Origin: Clostridium_AD sp050717515
GTDB lineage: Bacteria; Bacillota; Clostridia; Clostridiales; Clostridiaceae
Direction: 5' to 3'
Assembly (NCBI RefSeq): GCF_050717515.1
Contig: NZ_JBOITL010000025.1
Coordinates: forward strand, 62,001-126,000
Length of the DNA: 64,000 bases
The notes beneath the pieces were generated by a model. The model saw only the letters and a list, made by a program, of their open reading frames with translations, made no database searches and had not been told where the DNA came from. The translations under genes and the position numbers were made by a program. Shown in pieces: positions 41,386-51,013 of the stretch (positions are counted from its first letter, which is position 1; the number at the start of each line of letters is the position of its first letter).

Positions 41386-43761
41386 TTAACAGCCACATCC
41401 ACCAAAGGATTGATCTGTCCTTCCAATTATCTCATCTTGAAGCACCTTGTCTAGGTTATTAAAGTAATCACTGTATCCTGCAACTCTTACTATCAAATCA
41501 TTATAATCCTCTGGATTTTTTTGTGCAGCGAGTAGTGTATCACTACTTACAATATTAAATTGAATATGATGACCATCTAATCTAAAATATGACCTTACCA
41601 AATTTGATAAATTATTCAAGCCATCTTCACCTTCTACAACAGCTGGCGTAAATTTTTGATTGAGTAATGTTCCTCCAGTTTTTAAGTGATCCATTTTTGC
41701 TGCAGATTTAAGAACTGCAGTTGGTCCGTTTACATCAGCACCTTTGTCAGGAGAAATCCCTTCAGATACAGGCATAAAAGCTTTTCTTCCATTAGGGGTA
41801 GCTCCAATAACTGAACCAAAGTAAATGTGACAGGTGGTAGGAAGCATATCTATTCTATATTCTCCACCTTTTCCATTTTTTCTTCCAGTTACTTCTTTAT
41901 AGTAGGAATTAAATATTTCTCTCATAACATCATCAGCATAATCATCATCATTGCCATATTTTGGAGTTTTGCCTTTTAGTAGCTTTAATATATCTTCATG
42001 CCCCTTAAAATCAGTCTTCATTGCTTCTATTAATTCATTCATAGTAATGCTTTTATCTTCAAATACATGTTTTTTTATAGCTGTAAAGGCATCAGTAATT
42101 GTGCCAATACCAACACCTTGAATGTAGTTCGTATTGTATCTTGCACCTCCTGCATTATAATCTTTGCCTTTTGAAATACAATCGCTGGTTAATACTGAAA
42201 GGAAAGGTTCTGGCATAAGTGTTGCATATAATCTTTCAATAACTCTATTTCCTCTCATTTTTATATCTATAAAGTGTTTTAATTGTTTTTTATAAGCTTC
42301 AAATAATTCATCATATGTCTTGAACTTTGATGCATCTCCAGTTTCAAGCCCTAATTTTTTTCCACTCATTAAATCAATTCCATTATTAAGTGTTATTTCC
42401 ATTACTTTAGGTAAGTTAAAGTAGCCTGTTAAAATATAAGCTTCTTTTCCAAAAGCACCTGCTTCAACGCAGCCACTAGTGCCTCCGCATCTTGCATCCT
42501 CCAGTGTTTTACCAGCATTAACAAGTTCCTGAGTAACTGCATCAGCATTGAACATTGAGGGCTGACCTAGGCCTTTTCGGGATATCGCGCAAGCTGCCTT
42601 TACAAACTTTTGCGGGCTTTTTTTACTTATTTGTACATTTGAACTTGGCTGTAAAAGCTGCATTTCATCTATTACATAAAGAAGAAGGTAACTTACATCA
42701 TTTACTCCATCCTGGCCGTCAGCTTTAACTCCACCAATGTTTATATTTGCAAAGTCAGTATAAGTTCCACTTTCCTTTAATGTTATGCCAACTTTAGGAG
42801 GTGCGGGTTGGTTGTTAAACTTCACCCAGAAACATTCTAAAAATTCTATAGCCTCTTCTTTAGTTAATTCTCCATTCTCGATTTCACTTTCATAAAAAGG
42901 GTTTAAATGTTGATCAAGTCTTCCTGGATTGTATGCATCCCAAGGATTGAGTTCTGATATAACGCATATGTGAGCAAACCAATACATTTGAAGAGCTTCC
43001 CTAAAGTTTCTTGGAGCATGTGCAGGAACCTGTGTACAAATTTCAGCTATTTCTAAAAGTTCATTTTTTCGTATTGAATCTGATTCTTTCAGGGAAAGTT
43101 CCTTTGCATAGTCGCTGTAGCGCCGGCCTAAAATTATTACTGAGTCGCAAGCTATATCCATTGCATCTAATTGGTTTTTTTTATCAAGAGCCTCGTCATC
43201 ATTATAAAAATCAAGCTTTGAAATAGCATTAGCTATATCCACTTTAAAATCCAAAAAGCCTCTTTTAAATATTTTATCATCACCACTTGTATGACCTGGT
43301 CCTCTTTGTTCCATGAATTCTGTAAACATTGCGGCTGCATAGCATTCCTTCCATTCCTCCGTCATGTTTTCAAGTATTCTATATCTCATTGATTTCTTTT
43401 CCCAGGCAGGTATGATTAAATCCTCTTGAATTTTTCTGCTTTCTGTGTCAACCTTAAAGGATATTCGCTGCCTAGCATTCATAACATCAAAATCTTGCAA
43501 AGTATGGCAACATAATTCTGGATAGGTGCAAGTTGAAGCAGGGGATTCACCTCTTTCACCAACAATTAATTCACCATCATTAATGCAAAGCTCTTTTTTT
43601 AACATAATCTCTTTTAAAACCAATGCGCGAAGTACGGGAATTGAAACTGTGCCCTCATATTTTTTGTAAACTTCATCAACTATTATTGCTCTTTCCATAG
43701 AAATGTGTGGGATTGCACGTAAGCTTTGCTCTCTTAATTTTTTTACTCTTTCACTCATCAT
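41386..43761 (-). CDS. hypD: Trans-4-hydroxy-L-proline dehydratase, glycyl-radical enzyme
   Basis: 791 residues. The catalytic Cys431 and Glu433 lie in GGTSGCVEAG, and the radical Gly762 in RVAGYSDYF. Long stretches agree with the characterised clostridial enzyme, for example INDGELIVGE, MFTEFMEQRGPGHT, NNQPAPPKVGITLKES and QPSSNVQISKKSPQKF. It removes water from hydroxyproline to give pyrroline-5-carboxylate in the cytosol under strict anaerobiosis. The activase gene precedes it by six bases and proC follows. The C-terminus ends GGCGC, an unusual Cys-rich tail. This hypD is unrelated to the hydrogenase gene hypD at 60263. Confidence 0.93.
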   Translation of the reverse strand: MMSERVKKLREQSLRAIPHISMERAIIVDEVYKKYEGTVSIPVLRALVLKEIMLKKELCINDGELIVGERGESPASTCTYPELCCHTLQDFDVMNARQRISFKVDTESRKIQEDLIIPAWEKKSMRYRILENMTEEWKECYAAAMFTEFMEQRGPGHTSGDDKIFKRGFLDFKVDIANAISKLDFYNDDEALDKKNQLDAMDIACDSVIILGRRYSDYAKELSLKESDSIRKNELLEIAEICTQVPAHAPRNFREALQMYWFAHICVISELNPWDAYNPGRLDQHLNPFYESEIENGELTKEEAIEFLECFWVKFNNQPAPPKVGITLKESGTYTDFANINIGGVKADGQDGVNDVSYLLLYVIDEMQLLQPSSNVQISKKSPQKFVKAACAISRKGLGQPSMFNADAVTQELVNAGKTLEDARCGGTSGCVEAGAFGKEAYILTGYFNLPKVMEITLNNGIDLMSGKKLGLETGDASKFKTYDELFEAYKKQLKHFIDIKMRGNRVIERLYATLMPEPFLSVLTSDCISKGKDYNAGGARYNTNYIQGVGIGTITDAFTAIKKHVFEDKSITMNELIEAMKTDFKGHEDILKLLKGKTPKYGNDDDYADDVMREIFNSYYKEVTGRKNGKGGEYRIDMLPTTCHIYFGSVIGATPNGRKAFMPVSEGISPDKGADVNGPTAVLKSAAKMDHLKTGGTLLNQKFTPAVVEGEDGLNNLSNLVRSYFRLDGHHIQFNIVSSDTLLAAQKNPEDYNDLIVRVAGYSDYFNNLDKVLQDEIIGRTDQSFGGCGC

Positions 43762-43767
43762 AATACA

Positions 43768-44670
43768 CTAACCCCCTATTATAATTTTTATTCCAGCATT
43801 TTTGAATTTATCTGCAATTTTATCTATAACTTCGTCCCTTGGTTTTTCCATACCTGATAATTTATATGACCTATTAAGTCTTCTATATTTGTCCATACCC
43901 ATCTTATGGAAAGGTAATAAATTTACATGCATTATATTTAGCTTAGATAGGAAATTAACTGTAGCATCAATATTTTCATCATCATCATTTATACCAGCAA
44001 TTAGTGGTAGCCGTATATAAATAGTGCTACCCTTTCCCGAAAGATTTTTTAGGTTTTCTAAGATTATAGTATTTTCCATGCCTGTGTATTTAATGTGTTT
44101 TTCATTGTTCATATGTTTAATATCAAATAGAAAAAGGTCTACCTTATCAACTATTTTTTCAAATTGTTCCCAAGATGCATAGCCGCTGGTGTCAACTGTT
44201 GTATGGATACCTTTATCTTTGCAAATTTTAAGGGTATTGTATAAATAATCTGCATGCATTAATGGTTCCCCTCCAGAAAATGTTACTCCACCATTTGATT
44301 CTTCATAAAATACTTCATCCTTAATTATTTCTTTCATAAGGTTCTTAACGGTTATATCTTTTCCTACAAGTTCGCGGGCATTACTTAGGCAAAAATCACT
44401 GCACTTTCCACAAAGAGTACATTTGCTTTCATTAAATACAGGGAATCCTTGTACCAATTTTATGGCTTTTGCCGGGCACCTTTTGACACATGTGCCGCAG
44501 CCAGTACATCTTTCCTTAAAGAACATGATTTCAGGATTTGGATTTTGACTTTCTGGGTTATGGCACCACCAGCAATTTAGCGGGCATCCTTTAAAAAAAA
44601 CTGTAGTACGAATTCCAGGACCATCATGAATTGAATACTTTTGGATATTGAAAATAGTGGATGATGTCAA
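43768..44670 (-). CDS. Glycyl-radical enzyme activase (radical SAM) for the hydroxyproline dehydratase
   Basis: 300 residues from TTG 44670, with AGGGGGCG eight bases upstream. The radical-SAM cluster is CPLNCWWC (CxxxCxxC) in the early motif DGPGIRTTVFFKGCPLNCWWC; two further ferredoxin-like 4Fe-4S sets follow (CTGCGTCVKRC and CTLCGKCSDFC), then GGVTFSGGEPL. It cuts SAM to install the glycyl radical on the downstream enzyme. It is the first gene of the activase-dehydratase-proC operon. Confidence 0.93.
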   Translation of the reverse strand: MTSSTIFNIQKYSIHDGPGIRTTVFFKGCPLNCWWCHNPESQNPNPEIMFFKERCTGCGTCVKRCPAKAIKLVQGFPVFNESKCTLCGKCSDFCLSNARELVGKDITVKNLMKEIIKDEVFYEESNGGVTFSGGEPLMHADYLYNTLKICKDKGIHTTVDTSGYASWEQFEKIVDKVDLFLFDIKHMNNEKHIKYTGMENTIILENLKNLSGKGSTIYIRLPLIAGINDDDENIDATVNFLSKLNIMHVNLLPFHKMGMDKYRRLNRSYKLSGMEKPRDEVIDKIADKFKNAGIKIIIGG

Positions 44671-44742
44671 ATAATTCGCCCCCTGTTTATTTTTTGAAAA
44701 GATTTGGAGTATGTACCGTTAGTATTTTTACTATTATACCAT

Positions 44743-44758
44743 ATGAAAACGTTTATCT
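44743..44758. promoter_or_regulatory. Possible cre-like site at the hydroxyproline operon promoter
   Basis: ATGAAAACGTTTATCT resembles the CcpA operator core TGAAARCG with a poorer second half. It lies directly upstream of the minus-strand TATAAT at 44733-44738. Low-information match. Confidence 0.35.
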
Positions 44759-44859
44759 ATGACTTATTTGTATATGATAGTAGTTGTTTTTTTTGAAAAT
44801 TGCATTTTTTTATTAAAAATATTATAATATGTTTGTTATTTAATATACTATTTTTTTTA

Positions 44860-44906
44860 TTGACATATTTTCATCAATATTATATGATAGTCACCATAGG
44901 TAACTA
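44860..44906 (+). promoter_or_regulatory. Promoter and operator-like repeat of the TrmB regulator gene
   Basis: TTGACA (44860-44865), 17-base spacer, TATGAT (44883-44888). The near-perfect repeat TAGTCACC-ATA-GGTAACTA (44888-44906) covers the start site, suggesting autoregulation. Confidence 0.7.
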
Positions 44907-44930
44907 CTATTTTGAAGGAGAGACTAATTT

Positions 44931-45737
44931 ATGGATAAAATAATATTACTTTTAAAGTCACTTGAATTAAATGATTCTGAAGCAAAAGTTTATGTAGAAC
45001 TCCTAAAGAATGGTCCTTCAACGGGTTATCAAATTAGTAAGATCTCTGGGGTAGCACGTTCGAAAGTATATGCAGTACTTGAAAACTTGGTTCGGAAGAA
45101 TTTTTCAATTTGTTCAAAATCTGAAAATCCTAAATATTACACCTGTATTCCTGTAAAGGAACTCATATCAAAAAAGAAGGATAACTATAACTCCTTACTT
45201 GAAGAGATAGAAAGTGAACTTTTAGAATATGATAAAAGCATAAATATGGATTTCATTTGGCATATAAAAGGTTATAATAATATTTTTGATAAGTGCAGAG
45301 AGATTATAAAAAATACAAAAAAAGAACTTTTCGTTCAAATTTGGCGGGAGGATATAGATGAAGTTTTTGATGAATTGAAATTATTAGAATCAAAGAAAAT
45401 TGATCCTCTAGTTATTTTGTACAGTGCAGATCATAAATACGATGTTGATTTAAACATTTTGTATAAGCATGGTTTTGAAAGTGAAAAAATTAAAGATATT
45501 CCTGGAAGATGGGTTACTATAGTGTCCGATTCAAATGAAGTATTATTTGGTTGTATAGAAAATAATAAGATATGTGAAGTAATTTGGACACAAAATTACT
45601 CAATGGTTTTTATGGCTAAGGAATATGTGAAACATGATGCTTATTGTCTTAAACTTATAAAATCAGTCAATAATTCCGATAGCAAAGAACTTAAAAAATC
45701 TGTGGGCAATATTAGAAATATTTTCGAAAAAATATAG
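44931..45737 (+). CDS. TrmB-family transcriptional regulator
   Basis: 268 residues. An N-terminal winged helix (about 1-80) with LKSLELNDSEAKVYVELLKNG and ISKISGVARSKVYAVLENL is the TrmB signature; a coiled-coil linker (about 85-110) and a phospholipase-D-like effector domain follow. It is divergent from the hydroxyproline operon and lies 94 bases before the ornithine cyclodeaminase gene, so it probably controls this proline/ornithine island. The effector is unknown, possibly an amino acid. Confidence 0.88.
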   Translation: MDKIILLLKSLELNDSEAKVYVELLKNGPSTGYQISKISGVARSKVYAVLENLVRKNFSICSKSENPKYYTCIPVKELISKKKDNYNSLLEEIESELLEYDKSINMDFIWHIKGYNNIFDKCREIIKNTKKELFVQIWREDIDEVFDELKLLESKKIDPLVILYSADHKYDVDLNILYKHGFESEKIKDIPGRWVTIVSDSNEVLFGCIENNKICEVIWTQNYSMVFMAKEYVKHDAYCLKLIKSVNNSDSKELKKSVGNIRNIFEKI

Positions 45738-45831
45738 TTATATTTGAAGAAATTCTTCAAATATAAAATAGGTGGTATATTAATAAATATTTTTAAAGGT
45801 TGGTTGAAATAAACAATATAGGAGGTACAAA

Positions 45832-46821
45832 ATGTTATTACTTACAAAACATGATATAGAAAATATTTTTAATATGAAAAATGCAATTGATTCGGATAAA
45901 ACCGCTTTTAAATTATTTTCACAGAATAAAAGTGTGGTTCCATTAAGAACAAATATTGATATCCCCAAATTGTCAGGTCAAAGTCTGTTTATGCCAGCTT
46001 ATGTGTAGGACATAGATAGTATAGGAATAAAGATAGTTTCTGTATTCCCAAAGAATGTTGAAAAGGGAATCCCCTCAGTACCTGCAAAAATGATACTGAT
46101 GGATGGAAAAACTGGTGACGTCTGTTGCATAATGGATGGCACATATCTTACGCAGTTAAGAACAGGAGCAGGTTCTGGTGCTGCCACTGATGTACTTGCC
46201 GTTAAAAATGCTGAAAAAGGAGCCCTAATAGGTACTGGCGGACAAGCTGAATGTCAGTTAGAGGCAATGTTAACAGTTCGAAAACTTAAATCAGTAAAAG
46301 TCTTTGATATGAATTTACAAAGGTCACAGGAGTTTTGCACAAGAATGTCTGAAAAATTTGCTAAATTCGATACAGAAATAAGTTTTGCAAAAACAACACA
46401 GGAAGCTATTGAAAATGCAGATATCATAACAACTGTAACAACTTCAAAAATGCCTGTTATTGATGGGAAATTTGTAAAAAAAGGTGCTCACATAAATGCA
46501 GTAGGTTCGTACACTCCGGTTATGCAGGAAATAGATGAATATACAATAAAAAATGCGGATAAAGTATTTGTTGACTCTAAGGATGCAGTTCTTTCAGAAT
46601 CAGGAGATCTGATAATACCAATAGATAAGGGTATTATTGATAAAAGCAGAATAGACGGAGAAATTGGTGAAGTTCTGCTAGGAAAGATTGAAGGAAGAAA
46701 AAATGATAATGAAATAACCATTTATAAAACAGTAGGTATAGCCGTTATGGATGTTGTAACTGCGTATGATATTTACAATTGTGCATTAAAAATGAACATA
46801 GGCACGGTTATAGATTTATAA
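45832..46821 (+). pseudogene. Ornithine cyclodeaminase family gene with an in-frame amber codon
   Basis: The frame from ATG 45832 (GGAGGTACAA upstream) spans 330 codons, the usual length, but is cut by TAG at 46006-46008 (codon 59) after FMPAYV. Downstream residues DIDSIGIKIVSVFPKN, LTQLRTGAGSGAATD and the NAD motif ALIGTGGQAECQLEAM are in the same frame and well conserved, so there is one nonsense change and no frameshift. The intact enzyme would turn ornithine into proline and ammonia. Restart at an internal ATG near 46090 would lack part of the substrate site. Sequencing error or recent inactivation are both possible. Confidence 0.85.
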
Positions 46822-46829
46822 TCAAAGGA

Positions 46830-46872
46830 ACAAAAACACTGATGATAAACATCAGTGTTTTTGTTTTTTTTT
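46830..46872 (+). terminator. Intrinsic terminator
   Basis: ACAAAAACACTGATG and CATCAGTGTTTTTGT arms with a five-base loop and nine T. Confidence 0.95.
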
Positions 46873-46957
46873 GATGATACAAAATACAACTTACATAACT
46901 TAGTAATAAAAGGCAAATACTATCTTATATTATATTGGATAAAAGGATGGTGTTTTT

Positions 46958-47134
46958 ATGGATGATAAAATAGATAAGGCTAAAAGTAAAACTGACCAAG
47001 CTAAAATTATGGGGGTAAAAATACCTGAGGATGGGTACTGGGGTGATTATACCTCGAAAACCTGTGGTAGTGTTGGCGGAGCTACAAGTGGCAATTTTAC
47101 AAAAGATGCCGGTACAACCTCTAATGAAAAGTAA
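46958..47134 (+). CDS. Small hypothetical protein, 58 residues
   Basis: ATG 46958 follows AAAGGATGG at eight bases; the frame ends at TAA 47132 and a terminator follows. The product starts MDDKIDKAKSKTDQAKIMGVK, then has a Gly/Thr/Ser-rich tail with one Cys (TSKTCGSVGGATSGN). It is hydrophilic with no signal peptide. Flanking terminators on both sides mark it as its own unit. I do not recognise the family. Confidence 0.6.
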   Translation: MDDKIDKAKSKTDQAKIMGVKIPEDGYWGDYTSKTCGSVGGATSGNFTKDAGTTSNEK

Positions 47135-47155
47135 ATCCTATTAAAGATTATAAGT

Positions 47156-47190
47156 AAGACTTGTTTAAACTCAAGTCTTCTTCTTTTTTA
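47156..47190 (+). terminator. Intrinsic terminator
   Basis: AAGACTTG and CAAGTCTT arms, eight-base loop, T-rich tail. Confidence 0.85.
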
Positions 47191-47258
47191 TAGTGATGAT
47201 TTAAAAATAAATAAATAGCCCTAAAACAGGATGAATTATTTTTGTGGATTAGAGAACA

Positions 47259-47288
47259 ATAATTATTAATCAATGCATTAATAATTAT
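47259..47288. promoter_or_regulatory. Perfect 12-bp inverted repeat before the permease ribosome-binding site
   Basis: ATAATTATTAAT and ATTAATAATTAT with a six-base spacer, three bases before the AAGGAGG of the next gene. It could be a repressor site or a hairpin limiting translation. Confidence 0.5.
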
Positions 47289-47304
47289 GCTAAGGAGGAA
47301 CAAA

Positions 47305-48807
47305 ATGAAGTCAAGTAGTAAAAGCAATAATAAATTAACATTGATATCATTAGTCTTAATGATTTTTACTTCAGTGTTCGGATTTAATAATATTCCAAGA
47401 TCCTTTTATTTAATGGGGTATGGAGCCATTCCATGGTATATAATATCAGGCATTACTTTTTTCATTCCCTTTGCGCTAATGATAGGTGAATTTGGTGCAG
47501 CCTTTAGAAAAGAAAAAGGCGGTATATATTCATGGATGTCCAAATCAGTAAGTCCTAAGTATGCCTTCGTTGGAACATTTATGTGGTATGCTTCTTATAT
47601 AGTGTGGATGGTTAATATTTCCAATGCAATATGGATTGTGTTTTCAAATGCTATATTTGGAAGAGATACAACTGCAAGCTGGTCATTGTTTGGATTAAAT
47701 TCCACACAAACAATAGGAGTATTAGGTGTTTTATGGATAGTGGGTGTAACATTTACAGCAACTAAAGGCTTAGATAAAATTAGAAAGGTAACTTCGGTGG
47801 GCGGTGCTGCGGTTATGTTACTAAATGTTATATTAATATTTGGAGCAATAACGGTTTTAATAGGAAATGGCGGTGGATTAGCACAACCTATTGAAAGTGT
47901 TTCATCATTGCTAAAGTCACCCAATCCTAGTTATCAAAGCACAATTTCTATATTTGCATTTTTAGTATTCGCACTATTTGCTTATGGTGGAATAGAGGTA
48001 GCTGGAGGATTAGTAGATGAAACCGAAAATGCAGAAAAAACATTTCCAAAGGGTATTATCTTTGCTTCAATAGTTATTGCAGTTGGGTACTCGATAGGTA
48101 TATTTACGGTTGGTATATTTACTAACTGGGGTAATGTTCTTTCCCTAAAGGGAGTACATATGGGTAACGTTGGGTATGTAACAATGAATAATTTAGGATA
48201 TCAATTAGCACGTGTATTCAGAGGTAGTGAAGTTTTCTCAGTATCAATGGGTGATTGGATGGCTAGATATGTTGGAATCTCAATGGTTTTAGCATTAACG
48301 GGAGCTTTCTTTGTCTTGGCTTATTCTCCATTAAAACAAATAATTGAAGGTACTCCAAAGGAGTTATGGCCTGGGAAAATGGGAGAAATTAAAGACGGAA
48401 TGCCGCATAATGCCATGTGGATTCAATGTATAGCAGTAGTTGTGATGGTATTACTATTATCTTTTGGTGGGGAAGCAGCTTCAAAATTTTTTAATAAATT
48501 AGTATTAATGACAAATGTAGCAATGACACTTCCCTATGTATTTATATCAATAGCATTTATTGCATTTAAGAAAAATAAAAATATTAAAAAATCCTTTGAA
48601 ATTTTTAAAACCTACCGTAGTGCGTTAATTTGGGGTATTATTGTTACTTTCACGGTAGGATTTGCAAATTTCTTTACAATAATACAACCTGCAATGGATG
48701 GAGATTTGTCATCTACAATTTGGAGCATTGCTGGACCATTATTTTTTGCTATTGTTGCGTTAACAATGTACAACAGATATGAAAAGAAAACCATGAATAA
48801 AATTTAA
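47305..48807 (+). CDS. APC-superfamily amino-acid permease (glutamate:GABA antiporter-like)
   Basis: 500 residues from ATG 47305, six bases after GGAGG; the in-frame ATG at 47287 precedes the ribosome-binding site. About twelve helices. ISLVLMIFTSVFGFNNIPRSF and GEFGAAFRKEKGGIYSWM match the first two helices and loop of the YjeM/GadC group; FAYGGIEVAGGLVDETENAEKTFPKG is the conserved helix 6 region. It is the same subfamily as the 7824 permease. The substrate is unknown. Confidence 0.85.
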   Translation: MKSSSKSNNKLTLISLVLMIFTSVFGFNNIPRSFYLMGYGAIPWYIISGITFFIPFALMIGEFGAAFRKEKGGIYSWMSKSVSPKYAFVGTFMWYASYIVWMVNISNAIWIVFSNAIFGRDTTASWSLFGLNSTQTIGVLGVLWIVGVTFTATKGLDKIRKVTSVGGAAVMLLNVILIFGAITVLIGNGGGLAQPIESVSSLLKSPNPSYQSTISIFAFLVFALFAYGGIEVAGGLVDETENAEKTFPKGIIFASIVIAVGYSIGIFTVGIFTNWGNVLSLKGVHMGNVGYVTMNNLGYQLARVFRGSEVFSVSMGDWMARYVGISMVLALTGAFFVLAYSPLKQIIEGTPKELWPGKMGEIKDGMPHNAMWIQCIAVVVMVLLLSFGGEAASKFFNKLVLMTNVAMTLPYVFISIAFIAFKKNKNIKKSFEIFKTYRSALIWGIIVTFTVGFANFFTIIQPAMDGDLSSTIWSIAGPLFFAIVALTMYNRYEKKTMNKI

Positions 48808-48810
48808 ATA

Positions 48811-48853
48811 AAAAACAAGCCAATATCAATAAACTTGACATTGGCTTGTTTTT
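48811..48853. terminator. Intrinsic terminator
   Basis: AAACAAGCCAAT and ATTGGCTTGTTT arms with a T run; usable on both strands between convergent genes. Confidence 0.88.
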
Positions 48854-48889
48854 GTAACATTTAGAGTAAGTAATCCACATGCTAAGATA

Positions 48890-50857
48890 TTATGAATAAA
48901 TATCAGAAAACTCAATGTTAATTGTTTGAAGTTCACTTCTTATACTTTTATTTTCAATTGTGTCACAAGGAACTGCTACTAGTCTGTTTGGAAATTCTAT
49001 TGTAAATTTGCTGCCTTTTCCTAGTTCACTTTGTAGATTTATCCTTCCACCATGTAGTTCAACAATTGATTTAACAAGACATAATCCTATACCACTTCCC
49101 TCAGCATTTCGAGATAGTGACTTATCAACCTGCTTGAATCTTTCAAATATAACATCTAAATAATCAGTTTCAATTCCTATACCCGTATCTTTTACAGATA
49201 TTTCAACACTATCAACTTTATCGTGTATATTTACGGAAATTTCATCTCCAGCCAGAGAAAATTTAATTGCATTTGAAATAAGATTTAGCATAACCCTTTC
49301 AATATTAGTGGGGTCACAAGAAATATTTTTCTCCTCTATGTCAGTATCAAAAATAATCTTTAGTCCCTTATTTTCAACATATTCTGATACGGATTGAACA
49401 ATGTCATCAATAACATTAACTATATTTTCATTGGACATATGTAACTTGAAAAAACCAGATTCAATTTTGGATAAATCTACTAAGTTATTAACTAGTTTTA
49501 ATTGCCTATTGCAGTTTTGCTTTATAACATTAATATACTTTTCAAGATTGTCTTGATTTTCTATTATGGAATTGTTTTTTACATATAAGCCAAATAGTTG
49601 AGTGGTACTAAAAATAACATTTAAAGGAGTTTTAATCTCATGTGAAATGTTTATGAAAAATTCTTCCTGCATTTTCAAGTTCTTTTCCAGTTGTAGCTTA
49701 GCCCTAGTTTCTTTAGTTATATCAATTATAATTGCGATTACTTGCTTGATGTTACCCTCCAGGCCAAGTATTGGTTGATATAATACATTTACGAATATTT
49801 TTTTTCCAAAGACAATTAACTCCTTATATTTTATGTAGGATGTTTCTTTCTTCTCCTTAATCATTTGAAAATGGTAAAAAACATCAGTTTTATCAAACTC
49901 GGTAATGATATCTCCATAATTTTGTCCTTTAACAATATCAATAGAGTTCATCTCAGGATTTAATCCCTCTATAATATTTAATGCCTTTTGGTTAATGTCA
50001 GTTATACTAAAATCAGGATATGATAATCTTATAAATGGTAAATCAAGGGTATCTATGGTTGTATGCAGAAGGTCAAATTGACTTTGCAATATTTCTTCAT
50101 GTAACACAGTTTCTGTAATGTTATTCCAACACTGTATTCCTGCAATAAAATTTCCCTTATCATCATAAATAGGAATGCCATTTATATTATAAAAAGTAAT
50201 ACTATCATTAATTTTCATCACTCTATACCCCAATATTTTCTCGCCTCTTAATATCCTAAAACCGGGCATATCTTGGAGTTGGATTAAGTTGCCATCAATA
50301 TCATAATATTTATTTTCTTTAAGACTATCTCCTATTTTACTGAAATTATGAAATGTAGAGGGGAATATGTCCCTGGCTGATCGATTAAATGTTGTATAGT
50401 TACCATTTTTATCAGAAATGAACGTGGCCTCAGATATATTTTCAATAATTGCCTTTAATTTTTCATTGCTAGCATATATTGTTTGCTCAAGATCCATTTT
50501 ATTACTTATATCACTGCCAGCTACATAGATAATTCCTTCATCCCACTCAAATTTTATATTCCATGAAATCCATTTGTAATTGCCAGCCTTGCACTTATAT
50601 CTAGATTCTAAATTTATAATATTTTGTCGCTCTTTATGAGCTAATAATAATGAATTATTTAGGCTGTTTTTATCAGCCGGATGTATAATAGAAAATAAAT
50701 ATAACTCTTTTACTTCATCATTACTATATCCAAAAACATTATTAAAAGCTGGATTTGCATATTTAATTCTACCATCCAAAAAAGCGATACATAAAATTTG
50801 TGGAGTTAAGTTTACCATCTTTTCATAATTTTCTTTATCTAATGTTGAATTATTCAA
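48890..50857 (-). CDS. Soluble PAS-domain histidine kinase (orphan)
   Basis: 655 residues from TTG 50857, with TAGGAGGAG eight bases upstream. No membrane segment. Three PAS-like units are visible (about 12-125, 130-250 and 265-380; for example LDGRIKYANPAFNNVFGYS), then the H-box FFINISHEIKTPLNVIF, the N-box NLISNAIKFSLAG and the G-boxes DTGIGIETDYLDVIFERF and GSGIGLCLVKSIVELHGG. It should autophosphorylate in response to an internal signal. No response regulator is adjacent; in clostridia such orphan kinases sometimes feed Spo0A, an unproven option here. Confidence 0.92.
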   Translation of the reverse strand: MNNSTLDKENYEKMVNLTPQILCIAFLDGRIKYANPAFNNVFGYSNDEVKELYLFSIIHPADKNSLNNSLLLAHKERQNIINLESRYKCKAGNYKWISWNIKFEWDEGIIYVAGSDISNKMDLEQTIYASNEKLKAIIENISEATFISDKNGNYTTFNRSARDIFPSTFHNFSKIGDSLKENKYYDIDGNLIQLQDMPGFRILRGEKILGYRVMKINDSITFYNINGIPIYDDKGNFIAGIQCWNNITETVLHEEILQSQFDLLHTTIDTLDLPFIRLSYPDFSITDINQKALNIIEGLNPEMNSIDIVKGQNYGDIITEFDKTDVFYHFQMIKEKKETSYIKYKELIVFGKKIFVNVLYQPILGLEGNIKQVIAIIIDITKETRAKLQLEKNLKMQEEFFINISHEIKTPLNVIFSTTQLFGLYVKNNSIIENQDNLEKYINVIKQNCNRQLKLVNNLVDLSKIESGFFKLHMSNENIVNVIDDIVQSVSEYVENKGLKIIFDTDIEEKNISCDPTNIERVMLNLISNAIKFSLAGDEISVNIHDKVDSVEISVKDTGIGIETDYLDVIFERFKQVDKSLSRNAEGSGIGLCLVKSIVELHGGRINLQSELGKGSKFTIEFPNRLVAVPCDTIENKSIRSELQTINIEFSDIYS

Positions 50858-51013
50858 TATTGGCTCCTCCTAAAGAAAAATAAACTTTATCAATTATTTA
50901 AAATAACAGCATTTATATTTTTAGTTTAAACGTACTTTATAATTCTATCACTATTTAACACCTTTAGAAATAACTTTCGAAAGCAGTAAGCTCATTTTGA
51001 CTAATCTATATTT

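Noticed and set aside
46006..46008. TAG read as pyrrolysine
   Set aside because: No pyl genes are visible, the position is ordinary in the ornithine cyclodeaminase family, and one base change explains it better.
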